From Dicyema japonicum (lineage: Eukaryota; Dicyemida; Rhombozoa; Dicyemidae): 64,000 nucleotides of DNA. Positions 30,137 to 41,960 of the stretch are shown piece after piece. Under the pieces are notes generated by a model. That model did no database searches, was not told where the DNA came from, and saw only the letters and a program-made list of their open reading frames with translations. Positions within the stretch are counted from its first letter, which is position 1. Every line of letters begins with the position of its first letter. The position numbers were made by a program, and so were the translations under genes. The DNA is taken from contig RDEW01000029.1 of the NCBI GenBank assembly GCA_011109175.1, positions 530,158 to 594,157 of the forward strand, read 5' to 3'.

Positions 30137-33100
30137 ATGATCTATTTTTTGATAATATTGATTGTGATAATCATATACATAAGGTATTGCCCTCAATAAG
30201 CCCTCAGATGGATTATATATATTATTTGCAAGATGAAATGGAACATCTCTCTTACTATTGGGAACTTTGGGTGCTTTTACATGGACAATCTCAAAATAGA
30301 GACTTCGTCGTCCACAATAGTTTGATATATTCTCATTTTGAGGTTGTTGAAAAGATCAGTTTTGACAGATCGCCTGTGATTTTATGGTATTTTACTGCTG
30401 ATTCTAGTTTCACCAATGTTCTGGTAAATTCACGGTTTGAGGACTCCGATTATTCGCGGAATTCCATGGAGCTTCCAAAACTAACTCTTCTCGGGTGGAT
30501 CTTGAAGGTTTTTATGATTCAAAAATGCAGATTTTTGACTTTGATGTGAATTCCGTTATAATTTCCGCGGAATCGAAGGAATTTTCATACCTCGTAGGAA
30601 TCAAGGAGATTAGTTGGACTGATAATAAGTAAGTATTCAATTCACACAAGAAAAACCATAAAGAAAGTGTTCGTCAAATCCGCCTATAAAACCGACGACT
30701 TTGTGTGCGCTGTTTTTTCAGTTTTTATAAGCAACGGCCAACAATTGGTAAACATTTTCCACATTTTAGACCCTCCAATTCCACCATCCCTCCATCTATG
30801 TTGACTATTTCGTTATTCTCAGTCTCCTTTCAACGAGAGACAACAAGAGTAAATAAAATTTAAATTTTAAGCGCGAAAAAATGGGTCAAGTTTTAAAGTA
30901 CAGTCCTTGTTGGCACTTTGTTTACCATTGGGTGTTAAATTTACGGATTTGAGCTGCAATTTGTACGACAGCTCCAACACGGGCGATCTCCTCGAACCCA
31001 TGTGGTCTTACTTTCAGGGATCTATCTCCCATTTTAGGGGCAATTTGGCGGAATTTGGAATGGAGATTTATGATCACAATCAAACGTAAGTTGAGAGGTT
31101 CACGGTTAGTAAGTACGTTACCTGTTCTCTTAACACTGTGACTCTCTCTGGGAAGAAAAACATGGACTTTGTGGATTTCAAGCTCTCCTCTTTGACCTCA
31201 ATTTTCCAAACTGGCACAGTGAATCCATTTTTCACGAAAATAATCGAAATTGACTCGGAAAAAATATTTGTAGAATTTTCCGACGGTTTCCTGCTCTCAG
31301 TTCTCCGTGAATTCAAATCACGTGCGCCTGACCACAAAGAGGTCTTGCCTATGCGCCTTATGAAATCATCTTTTGATTCTTTTTCCGTATTTAGCCCACT
31401 CAGTCATCAGTACATGCTTGTAATGATGTTTTTTATGCAAGGGGGTTCAGATCTGTCTTCGAATGGGTGTGATCAGGTTGATTAATGGATCTCCCGCTCA
31501 TTCTGACAGGTTAAGTCTCTAATGACGTAGACGTGACGTCATAGTGAGCGTATTTACATCAAAGCTGGTGAAGTCCTCATCGTTTAGTAAAACTTTCACG
31601 GACTTCGAAATTGGCAGTATTTTCCCCAATTTGACCTTTAGATTTGTCCTTGACTTTGGGGGAAACTGATATCTTGTCGGTGGTAAACTGCCAGCTCAAA
31701 TCCTCGGTTCATCCTTTTTATTTTAGTCCCAGGCATCCGAGAACGTTACTTTCGACTATGTGTTTGTAATGGAAGAAATGTGTAGCTATTGTTCTACCAA
31801 CTTTGTCCCCACGTGGGTTATGGAAGCCGTCAAAAAGGCCGTGATAACCCTGAAATCAAAAAGATCTGATGGAGATTTAAATCTTCCCTTGGATGATGTA
31901 AAGAAGAGAAATTTCAACTTTCAATTCAAAAAAGTCTCCATAAAATACGAGGACTACTCTTCTGAGGGACTCTTCCTTGATCTGATAAACTTCAAAGCAG
32001 AATTAAAACGGTCTCACGTTGTCGGTTTGCTTTGTTCTTATCTAAGACTTCAATGTTACACTTGATTTATTATCACTCCAAATGCCCTATTCATTCACTG
32101 AAGTGCATCATCTTCCTAATGAGGAGCATCACTGGGGATCAATAATTCACGCCAAAACTATATCTGTATTGCTTGGGGCCTGATCTTAGTTGTCTTCTGC
32201 CGATAAGTTTGTTCTGTCTGTCAATTCACTTCACTTTGAGGTCTCCTCCGAGTTCACAAAACTCCTTAGTCAAGCTCTCGCTGACTATGAGGGCTTATTC
32301 TCTGCCAAAGTCGATGAATCCCCCTCAGAGGCCAGTGTTTCTCTCTTCCCATCGTCTTATAGGATAAAGATTGGCTCCGTGTTGGTCTCCCTGAGTGTGT
32401 CTAGAAAAGGTTGACATGTTTCTAACTCTAGTGGCTTTGGCTCTGCATTTTACGTTGAAACTGAAAGTTTCCATGAAGGAGACGCTCACTGGCATTGTTG
32501 ACGTACTCTCCCCTATAATAGTCCACGTGGATGATCTGAGAGAAGATCTGAGGATTGGTGGAATGAAGGATCTTTCCATTTGTGGGGAAACTGAAGTCAT
32601 AACTGTTTTGATAAACTCAAATTACTCCTTGAATGTATCCATATCAAATGACCCTAGAATTTCTCAGTCATCCTTCAGGATTCTGTGACAGTAACGTGGA
32701 GTCACTCAGCCCACATGTGCGTCTGCTTCGTCCTGGCTGAACTCTTCAAGGTCGCCACGAAGTTCAGACGACCTAATAGTTAGTTTTACGGTGATTGAAG
32801 GACCAAATGCTATCCCGAACTCTCTCAAAGTATCCTTCTCAAAGAGTTTGAAGTTGATAATGAACCTCCGTTGTGGTTTTGTGAAGATCCCTTAGATAAC
32901 CATAAGGTTGAGTTTGAGACCGTGGATGTGAACTTGAAAGCTTCAAAGGACGAGTTTACTTTGATTTTCCACAATGTCCTTACAGTCTCCTTTGATTCGA
33001 ACAGAATCTTTACTATAAATGTTTGTGGGGGTTGTTTATGAAAGGGTTGCAAGGTAACAAAGTCAGACGGGGGAGAAAGCATTGCCGCCCGCAAAAATGT

Positions 33101-36100
33101 GGAGAAAATCAAACTCCCACAAAACTGTTTACTGTTAGATAGCCTGTGATAGCTTAGTGACTTCAAGTTTCAGTCGTTCGACGTGTTCTTCCCTTATAAT
33201 TACAACTTTGATGCCTGCTTTGTAGAGGTGACTGATATATTGACTTTCAGTTGAAAGATTCTATAAAAATAATAAAGAAGGTCCACCATAAGTATTTTCA
33301 AATGCACGAAAAAGCGCCTAAACTGATGAGTGATTTGTTCATATCAATCAAAGTTTGTTCGGTTGTGATTACTAGACACTTTCCGTGGTCTTCGAGGATG
33401 ACCCCTTTGAGAGCAGGATTTTGAGCAACTTTAGAGTAGTTTTGGGTGGTCACTTTAGCTCCTTAGCGATGAATATGTTGAAAAACTGCAAAGGTCAGCC
33501 ATTCTGGACCAAAGACTGCAGGAAATTGGCGCCGATTTTTCAGGTTTTATATGGTGGGCATTAAAGAGGTGAAATTGGAAGAGCTTTACTACGCGGTGGA
33601 ACAACGGAACTCCTCGGCCTACATAAACAGAATGGGGATTCACAGGAAGCACAAGGAAGGCCAAATCAATATGCTATGCAAGCTGAAAATGGAAAACTTG
33701 GAAATCAACGCTTTTTCCGACTCTTCTGTGTTCGGGGTTGAGAAGATCCTCGACTTTATGAAGCTGGTTGAACCAAAATGGTGGAAGGTGGATCTTTATT
33801 GTAGCTTTGACAATTCTGTGGTGTTCGAGGACCTGGAATACACCACGCTGTTCTGTCGTTATGTGATCTTCAAGTTTGCGAATATTCGGATAGACCTTCG
33901 GGACTATTCGGTCCCTTTGATGATATGGAGGAACTGCGTCTTCCAGGGGACCTTGGCTGGCTCGGAATTATTGGGGATAAGACTAGTTTCACGGATTTTG
34001 ATGTTCCGTAGACCAGGAAATTAAGTTTGTGAACCTCGGGAGAGCCTTCAAGGACCTTAAGCTGAGGAAAACCCTGTGTCCGTTGAAGTTTTTTTACGAT
34101 CTCTCTTGCAGTGATAGTTGGGTCACAACCTTAGAATCCGAGGAACTGAGGGTGGCCTACGGACCAAGCATTGATCCCTCCTTGACTCACCTGTCCCAAT
34201 GTTTTTCCTTCATCGTCTCTCCTAGGAGTGACTGCAGCACTAAGTTGAGCTGGTTCGACAACTTCCGGTACATTCTTCACGGAAATCTTACTGCCTCTCT
34301 CAAGTTCTCATTCATGTACCGTCTGACCAATGATCCCTTCAATTCCACAGAGTTTATGGAATGGTTTCTGGACCTCGTTGGTGTTCGACTTGACCTGTGG
34401 TTGGTGTTTTCACTTAATTTCCAGGAAAGTTTGTGTTTAACGGAGATTTGGAGATCAACTGTAAGACCGCCTCCAACTACGACGACTATCGACTTCTTCA
34501 CATCCCCCAGGCTGTGTTTGAGTTAGTTTATTTGGGGACCTTAGGTTCTCCTTCGATTGGATTTGTCCAGGAGACCCATACCGTCATTTACTAGTACTCC
34601 CGATAGACCCAAATTCCGTGAGAAGCCCCGCTGTAAGTTTTCCGTGATATTCCACAGTCCCACGACACATTTAAGACGTTTCGGTCGAGTGGAGTAAACA
34701 TAGAGGCTAACATCACATCCAAAAATGAACAGTCCTGTCTTTTCAATCCCACATTGTCTCTCATCATATATTCTGGTTCCATGAACTGGATCTTTGATAT
34801 CATCGTAGGCTTGGAGTTTTACCGTAGAATACCATTCAGCAGTTGACCCGACCGATTCGACTCGGTCCATTGTTCAATGTGAAATATGACAAAAGAGTGC
34901 AGTTATCGCGGCATTTTCGGTTCATTTTTCTATTGTTATTGAAAGTGAGTTCAAAATATCTCTTAATTTGGACTCCTTTATAATTCAGTACTGGATGAGT
35001 GGAGAGATGGTGGAGGGAGTTCAGCTCAACGGTGGATCCCTCGATTTGGTGATTGAACTTAAACTCAGTCTCGTAAAGGAGGAGAGCTACCTGAAAAAGC
35101 GCTCAAAAGCCACCTGGAGCATCAACTCTTTTCATTTGCATCAGGAACGAGTTAACCTCCACTTGTATGGGGGTAAAACTGATGAGGTATTTTGCCTTCC
35201 TCAAAGCAGGTCTTCTGTGGCTCGGACTCCAAGAAGAGCTTTTTGATGAAGTTCAACTCGTAGTCCATTGGCTAATCTTAGACTGAACTACTATCGGAGA
35301 CCGACTGACAGCTCTCTATTGACCCCATCTTTGTCAATTGAGACGGAGCCGAACTACCAGGCATGTTTTCTGAATTACTCAAGCACGTGCACAACGTGAA
35401 GATCTCTGACACTGTTGTGTTGTGGAATGACGAGAACAAGAACGTGGTCTATGAGCTGATCAACCACTATGAGCGGGGGATAATGCTGTGCAGGAATTTG
35501 TTGTCAGGGATTATTTCGACAATTGAGGGCGTCTCTGATGTTTTGACTTTCTTATTACAGAAGACCAAGACTCAGACGGAAAACCGGGTCACCGTGACAA
35601 CGGATAACCTTGAGTATGACCAGAACGATCTCCTCAAGAAGTTGGTGGCTGATGTGGAGAACAAATTCTACGTTTATGGTGATGAGTGTTCCGTAAATCT
35701 TCGGTTTTACCTGCTTAGGACCAACAATCCCTGGTGGACGACCTATCAGGACCCCGATCCTGCGGGAAGGAAGACATTGTTTGCAGGAAGTTGATCGGTT
35801 GTCTTTTGGTTGACTCTTAGTGGAATTCCATAACGTTCAGTTGCGGTTAGGAGCGGTGCTGAACTCTGGGTTTATTGTGGCCATCGCCCAGAAGGCCCAG
35901 TTCTTCCAACGTGAGCACGGATTGGTGTGGAAGAACAATGCTCTACGTTCTAAGACGACTTTCATTGGCACAATTGACTCTATGCAGGTTTTTCTACCTT
36001 CTCACTATAGTACTTTGCTACCCTAGATGTCTCCGAGCTAATGACTCTTGATTCCGTGGATGTCTTTTACATGAACGACTCCTTCCTGTTGCAGGACGTT

Positions 36101-37857
36101 GAGGTTTTTTAAGTGATATGGTAGAACTGCTCTAATCTTCAGCGAATAATATCCCGGTGTAGGTGTGACATTTACTACTCCTCGTATTCTGACATTAAAG
36201 AATTCCCTTCGAACTGCCACAACGTGCATTTTTGGTTATATGAAGGTGAGTGAGGTCGACGACATACAAATGGGAGAAGAAAGCCTACAGACATTCACGA
36301 TCCTTCACCACGACCTTAACATTACCATTAATAAGGTAGTTTTTGGCCTCGTGGCAGTGGCAATACGGAATGATCATTGATATAGTCAACAATTTGTTCC
36401 TCTACTTTGACCCCAAGCGAAAAGTAAGCGGGAAATATAAACCAAAGCAATCAATGGACAGAATGCAGGAGATCAGACTCCAGATGAACCTCTATTCGCT
36501 CTCTAACCACCTCAACCTCATCTTTAAACTGAAGAACGAACTTCGGTATTTTTCTGGTTCACGTTCAGTCAGATTGCTATGGAGTGCCGGAAGATGGGGA
36601 GGGAGCATTACTTCATGGTGGGACAGAACGAAAATGACAGCAAATTGTTGTCTTCGGATTAATTGCAGACTCAAGGAAGCGATCGTGGACAAGCGAAGGG
36701 AGATGTATAACAAGAGCGAAGAGCTTAGCCACATGTTATGGTTTTCCGTGATTTTATTCGTAGTTGCTATAATGAACGCAAACACCACCTTCAAGTATCT
36801 TCGAACTCCCCCAACGGTGAGTCTCGTGTTTATTTCAGTGGGGGCTCTTTTTCAGTTGAGTGAGAGACTCCATTGTCTAGAGGTCTGTTTCAAGCACGCC
36901 ACGTGGGTTATGACTCACGACGACGGAGAACTGAACATTGCCAACGTCACAATCAGAGATTTTCTGTAATTCCGCGATTTTACCAAGGTACCGAAAATAC
37001 GGATGTTCTGACGACTCCAGCTCTTATCTGATGCATCTGGGGTGGTTTAAGGTCTCCGATCTGCAACCAAATTCTATATATAAGGTATATGTCGGCAAGA
37101 TCAAAGGATGTGCTGATCCCGACAAAGGACGCTACTTCTTCCTTCCGGGACCCCACCGTGAGGATATTCTGTCGAGTGGGGATACCCGTGGGTGGGATCT
37201 CGATGAAGGAGCACCTGGAGATCAATATTTCCCCCCTTTCCGCCAACATTACTTACGACTTTTACATTTCGATGATGAAGTTCTTCTTTGATGAGTCGTC
37301 GTCTCTCCGTTTGTCCGTTTTGAGAACCCTTAGCCGTCCGACGTCAGGTTAGCTTGTCCCCCCGGGGGAAACCACGGAGGGACGTGGAGAAGGACTTCGA
37401 CTCTGTGACATTCTACGTACAGAGGGAGGACGTGAGTATTATGAAGGTTTGGGAGGTGGTGATTGTTAGCACAGAGCGGCCTCGAATATGCAATTTGTCT
37501 ATGTTAAAATAACCGAATTCCATTGAAGGTCAGCTTTAAGGTATCTATCGGGGAATCACGGAATAGAGTGGGGATAAGAAATTTTTGGAGTTCAACAACA
37601 TATCAATAACGATTCCGACGTTGGAATACCACGACAGGATGTTCAGTTGGCTGGATCTGTTTTTATCAGTGAAGAATGATTACCAAAAGATGATAGTGAC
37701 CCATGTATTGTGTGAGTTTATGTAGGCTATTAAAAAACGGTTTAAATTTAAACGGAAGAAGAGTGATAAGAAGGAAATGGAAGAGAGTGAGAAGGCTCGT
37801 ATTTTGTTAGGAGTTGATACGGTTAAGAAAAAGAAAACATTTTTTGATAAGAAATAG
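30137..37857 (+). CDS. BLTP2: BLTP2/KIAA0100 (hobbit)-like bridge lipid-transfer protein, many micro-introns
   Basis: A rod-shaped RBG-repeat protein whose family moves lipids between the ER and plasma membrane. The ATG at 30137 starts an N-terminal membrane anchor (MIYFLIILIVIIIYI). A 24-nt intron (30184-30207) leads to MKWNISLTIGNFGCFYMDNL, the usual first beta element after the anchor. Further in-frame introns: 30320-30342 (23 nt), 36966-36987 (22), 37085-37106 (22), 37705-37725 (21). The C-terminal region carries the clearest family blocks: LFQLSERLHCLEVCFKHATW, MTHDDGELNIANVTIRDFL, LQPNSIYK, VRIFCRVGIPVGGISMKEHL, ITIPTLEYHDRMFSWLDL and KARILLGVDTVKKKKTFF. The stop is TAG 37857. I estimate about 2,300 codons after splicing, close to the roughly 2,235 of human BLTP2. 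The middle is read as many short open pieces (e.g. 31138-31485, 32190-32410, 33551-34020, 35363-35790), and not every junction was solved. Confidence 0.9.
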
Positions 37858-38344
37858 TATATAATGATATTTCATTTATTATGTGTGATTGTTGGTATTT
37901 TATTGTGATTTTGCTATTTTATGAGCAACATATTGTTGATTTGTGCTACAACATCATTGAATAGGGCAGGGTTTTTTTCTAGCTTTTTAACGTCAGGGCC
38001 AAATCGATGATTTACCGGTCTCTTCGGGGTCGCAAAAAAATTAATTCAAAAATTTAATTAATTTGTCATAACACTAAATAATGGAGGCATACGTAGATCG
38101 CAACTACTGACTTAGTTGACTTATCATTCAATTTATTTCGATGTTTATTATTTATGTGAATCATTATACTGAAATTTCATTAAATTTTCAATTTTGAGAA
38201 CTGAGATAAATTCCACATCTGATTAAGGGTCTATCAATTCCAATTGAGTTGATGTTGAAGCATTCTTAGGATTTATATTAAATGGTGTTGCAATTATTTT
38301 CATTAATAGCAAAATTTCACCAAAATTCTTAAAATAAACTTAAT
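37858..38344. other. AT-rich 3' flank of BLTP2
   Basis: No reading frame of note. Sequence is AT-rich to the start of the hAT remnant. Confidence 0.3.
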
Positions 38345-38965
38345 TTAAATAAACCGTAGAGCGTTTTTAAATTCTACAATAAGGTGACTAATAAAGGCGG
38401 TATATTTTTCAAATGAACCGATGGTTTTATTTAAGCTCAAAAAATGCAATGGGTCTTGATTGCTATTTGATCTCTGCAAAGATTTAATTTCGAAAGAAAA
38501 GAAGCAATTTATCCATACGGTTGATGACAAAATTTGTATTGCCTCTGTAATTCACAATTCAACGAGGATAAATGAGATGATAGATCGAGCCAAAAGCTAA
38601 ATCGACAATCCACTTCTTATTGTTCAACAAAGCATGACATTTGTGTTCTTTAACATATTCTCTTATTTGAGGGAGTTGTTCATAAAGTCTACGTTTTATT
38701 TAAACAAATATACCTTTTAAGGCACAACGACTTAACCTTCGAACCGTGGTATTATAAAGCACATCACTATGGACTGTGTCAATTTCTATTAATATTATTT
38801 CTTTCTATTCTTCTTGTAATAGTATTATTACTTAATGGTAATCGTTTTGCAATATTTTGAATATTTATTGACATATTCATCACAAAAAATGAAAATAGCA
38901 GTTTTAATAATTTCTTCATCAAAATAAGATTTCATATTTACAGCAAGAAGGTGACTAATTTTATA
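38345..38965 (-). pseudogene. hAT transposase remnant (ZBED5/FAM200 type)
   Basis: Minus-strand pieces in different frames. YFDEEIIKTAIFIFCDEYVN is followed by NNTITRRIE, the conserved LS-N-TI-RRI block of domesticated-type hAT transposases. Further on comes FFSFEIKSLQRSNSNQDPLH and then SFEKYTAFISHLIVEFKNAL. Many stops. No C-terminal dimerisation motif or TIR is seen here; a related element with both is at 54755-56700. Confidence 0.55.
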
Positions 38966-39200
38966 AGATGTTAATAATTAATGCTTATTTTCTACTGGTT
39001 TAAATATTGAGGACTGCTTTTTCAAATGACGTCTTGAAAATATCGAGTTTTTTTTTTTTTAAAATTGTATATCTCGGAGTGTTTTTTTAATGACGTTATG
39101 ATGTCAAATTTGTTCCTTTTGCTATGGAGACTTCCGGATTTTACTCCCCCTCTACACTCGAGTTTTTCGGACGTCTTGGAAACCGGATCACCTCATGCAC

Positions 39201-39665
39201 TGGAGATCTCCGTGAACGCCGCTGGCTATTTGAGCGAATTTCGCTCGCAATTTGAGGGCGGCAACTACCTGACGGAACAGCCACGCAGTGAGGGCGGCAA
39301 CTACCTGACTTCTATTGTTTGAAACTTTAAAAAAAATAAAAAAAATGACATTCAATAGTAAAATTTGTCAATGATTTGATAACACAGTTGCATATAAACA
39401 AACTGTTTTATCATTCTCTTTAACGAAAAAAAAGTTTCTTCCCATTGTAAGACAAAATTAAAAATTTCGTTTTTCCTCCGAAAAGAAGCCGGTAACCATT
39501 CGTTTTGGAATGATAAGTTTGACATATCAGCCCTGACGTGATACTATACGACATTTATTAATGGAAAAATAAAATGTAAAGATGGTCATAAAGCGGTCGC
39601 CCTGACTGCGTGGCTATTCCCTCTCAGATAACCAGCAGCGCTCACGGGGATCTCTGTTCGAGATT
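39201..39665. repeat. Inverted pair of a moderately GC-rich repeat
   Basis: The left arm (39201-39310: GATCTCCGTGAACGCCGCTG, AGCCACGCAGTGAGGGCGGC) and right arm (39595-39665, reverse complement GATCCCCGTGAGCGCTGCTG, AGCCACGCAGTCAGGGCG) are inverted, about 290 bp apart. The left arm also holds a direct repeat of GAGGGCGGCAACTACCTGAC. A third, forward partial copy is at 44590-44660 (GAGAGGGAATGGTCACGGAG). No coding content is assigned. Confidence 0.65.
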
Positions 39666-39742
39666 CGATCAAAGCAGAAATCCGATTCCCTAGACGACTC
39701 AAGAATTCTAGCGGCGGAGACGCTAAGGAACCAGACGTCTCA

Positions 39743-39990
39743 TAATAATAATAACTGCCTTCACGAGAGCCACAATATTTATAGCTCCACACATAGGCAG
39801 GACACACAATTTATTTAAGTAAAGAACAGTTAATTTTAACTAATCGTAGAACCAAGGAATGATCTTCACTTCTTTTTTCTTTTTCTCTCGTCAAGCCCTT
39901 TTAGCATCATAGATGCGTGGAACCTTTTACCAGGTGAACAGCAGCGAGAATCGAACCCGTAACCTAGCCACTATGCCACCCGGCTTCTCA
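39743..39990 (-). repeat. tRNA-headed SINE (S2), reverse copy
   Basis: Reverse complement begins GAAGCCGGGTGGCATAGTGG (A-box region), has GGGTTCGATTCTCGCTGC (B box, closer to the A box than in the 29377 copy) and ends CTGCCTATG, TATTGTGGCTCTCG and ATTATTATTATGAG. It differs from 29377-29702 mainly by a deletion in the middle of the body. Confidence 0.82.
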
Positions 39991-40439
39991 ACAGAGATTT
40001 TTATTTATTATAAAACATAATTATGTAATTTTTAACAATATTGAAATTTATCCTTTTCTTTAGAGTTGTTGATCATTTTAAAAGCTCTGAATACTATACG
40101 ATTTGCTAGACATTTTGATAAAAAAATATTCTTTAATGTCATTTTTCAACATTTATAATCAACAAAAGATCATTCTTACCAATTTGCTTATTAATATATA
40201 CCTTCAAAATAACTGGGTCCTCATCAAAATTAATAGCGAGAATGCGTATGTGTTTTTAATAGAATGATCTATCTTGAACATAGCAAAAATCAAATCCTAT
40301 TCGGGTAGCGAAAATGCAAAATTTGTAACTTTACATTTCGAGGTGTTCAGAGTTAAGCATAGAGATTCCATTTGAACTATCAGGATTTTCAAACAATCAG
40401 GGCATCTTTCGGATGATGATGAAATCATCCAAATACCAT
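39991..40439. other. No supported gene
   Basis: AT-rich spacer, short frames only. Confidence 0.3.
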
Positions 40440-40760
40440 CATGTCAGAAGAGTAGAACAATATTCCCGTGATACGGGCAATTCCCGGGCTGAACAAGGCA
40501 GGACTCCAAATGAGATACGTTGAACCTCAAGAAGACATTTTCTATAACATCTGGCCTCATATTGATAACTAGTTCTTGTGGAATATGGTCGCTCCCGATA
40601 TTCCATAGAGTTTTTGGTTTTCCCACATAGACAGATAGAGCTGGCGATACTAGGAATACGCCGAGTTTGTCGCCACCATGATAATAAAAATGATTTGAGT
40701 CATCCGACGTAAGGATCACAAAGCTACATGCTTCGAATTAAGATCGCCAATTAAAATAGT
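40440..40760 (-). pseudogene. Endonuclease fragment of a Jockey-like LINE, head to head with 40856-44570
   Basis: The frame reads LTSDDSNHFYYHGGDKLGVF, then NIGSDHIPQELVIN, where SDH is the catalytic endonuclease motif. The same segment at 42410-42560 reads LTSEKPNHFSHYGGDMLGVF and (D)IGSDHIPKES. It is a truncated inverted copy lying immediately upstream of the near-complete element. Confidence 0.75.
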
Positions 40761-40855
40761 ATAGGGATTCTTGTTTTAGAACTCAGAGATATCTATAGAA
40801 CAAGTCGCAAGATTCTTGGAGTATAGGAAAAAGAACGACTACGAAAGCCACAACA

Positions 40856-41707
40856 GTGAAAGCCAGCAGCTCTTCTCGTCCTTCGGGAAGTGATACGGCT
40901 GAGTCATTCTCTTTAGATAACAAAACGCCGTATAAGGCAGAACCTGCTAAACCTGCGAATGATCCTACGGAACACGACCCCACAGAAGTGTCCGAACCAA
41001 TGGACGAACCAATGAAAGCTGATGATCTTATAGACAACAGGACTCTATTGATCACAGTCGATTCTACTATGAGTGCGATAAAGATTGCAAACGTTCTACA
41101 ATACTATGACCAGTACGGATCTTTGAGGATTAGCCACAGAGGACTGGATTTCTAGGACAATTCCCACATGGCCACCTATATGGAGGCCGTGAATGACATT
41201 TGTCCCTATGGTCCGGACAACCACCGATTCAGAACACTCCTAACAAAACCTTCTGAGATTGTCCTCAAGAACCTATTTTTCTGGGTGAAAGAAGACGACC
41301 TCTTGGACTACCTCCAGGAGATAGTTCCCTCAGTTACAAAGGTTACACGAATGTCCAGAGGATCGCAGGCAATGCCAATGGCAAAGGCCTTGATCAATAG
41401 TAAATCGGAGGCCACATCACTAATACGCTGTGGCTTCCACATCGGAACGAACAAGATCTCTTGTGAGTGGATGAGAAAAGGACCGTCAATATGCTACAAC
41501 TGTCAGCAGGGTCACTTTGCATACCAGTGCACGGGAAAGAAGAAATGCTTCCGTTGCGCTGGAGAGCATGACACCTCCAGGTGCAATGCAGATCCAGGTC
41601 TTGAACCTAAGTGTGTTAACTGCAGATCGACAAAACACGATGCAAGATATGGAGGATGCCCTGTGCTTGTGGAGGCCAGGCGAAAGCTAAATCCCCGAAT
41701 GTTGTAA
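40856..41707 (+). CDS. LINE ORF1, gag-like RNA-binding protein with three zinc knuckles
   Basis: Two frames (40856-41155 and 41168-41707) separated by one TAG together make an ORF1 of about 280 residues. The N-terminal third is low-complexity and acidic (PANDPTEHDPTEVSEPMDEP). The middle reads LKNLFFWVKEDDLLDYLQEI, an RNA-binding-like region seen in Jockey/R1/I ORF1s. The C-terminus has three knuckles: CYNCQQGHFAYQC, CFRCAGEHDTSRC and CVNCRSTKHDARYGGC. Such proteins coat the element's RNA. The downstream ORF2 starts about 250 bp on. Confidence 0.8.
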
Positions 41708-41960
41708 CCAACAAAATGGAACCACCAGCCCAAAAAAGAATAATTGGCCAAAGGATTAACAAGAATAAACCAGCTCCTCTTCCACGAGAATGGCATGGCT
41801 ACCCAGGGAAAAGATACCATGGAGAATTGCATAAGAACTGGAAGAAATAATATCAAGACTGAAGGAACTAAGCGGCATACTCAAGGTGGATTTACGAAGA
41901 ATTGTGGACCTGGAGAAAATTGAAAAGAAACTGAAGATAGTGCTGGTAAACGTATGATCC

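Noticed and set aside
30187-30549. 120-codon frame MPSISPQMDYIYYLQ... as the start of the large gene
   Set aside because: The membrane-anchor start at 30137 joined by a 24-nt intron gives the conserved BLTP2 N-terminus; the longer frame is a neighbour in the wrong phase.
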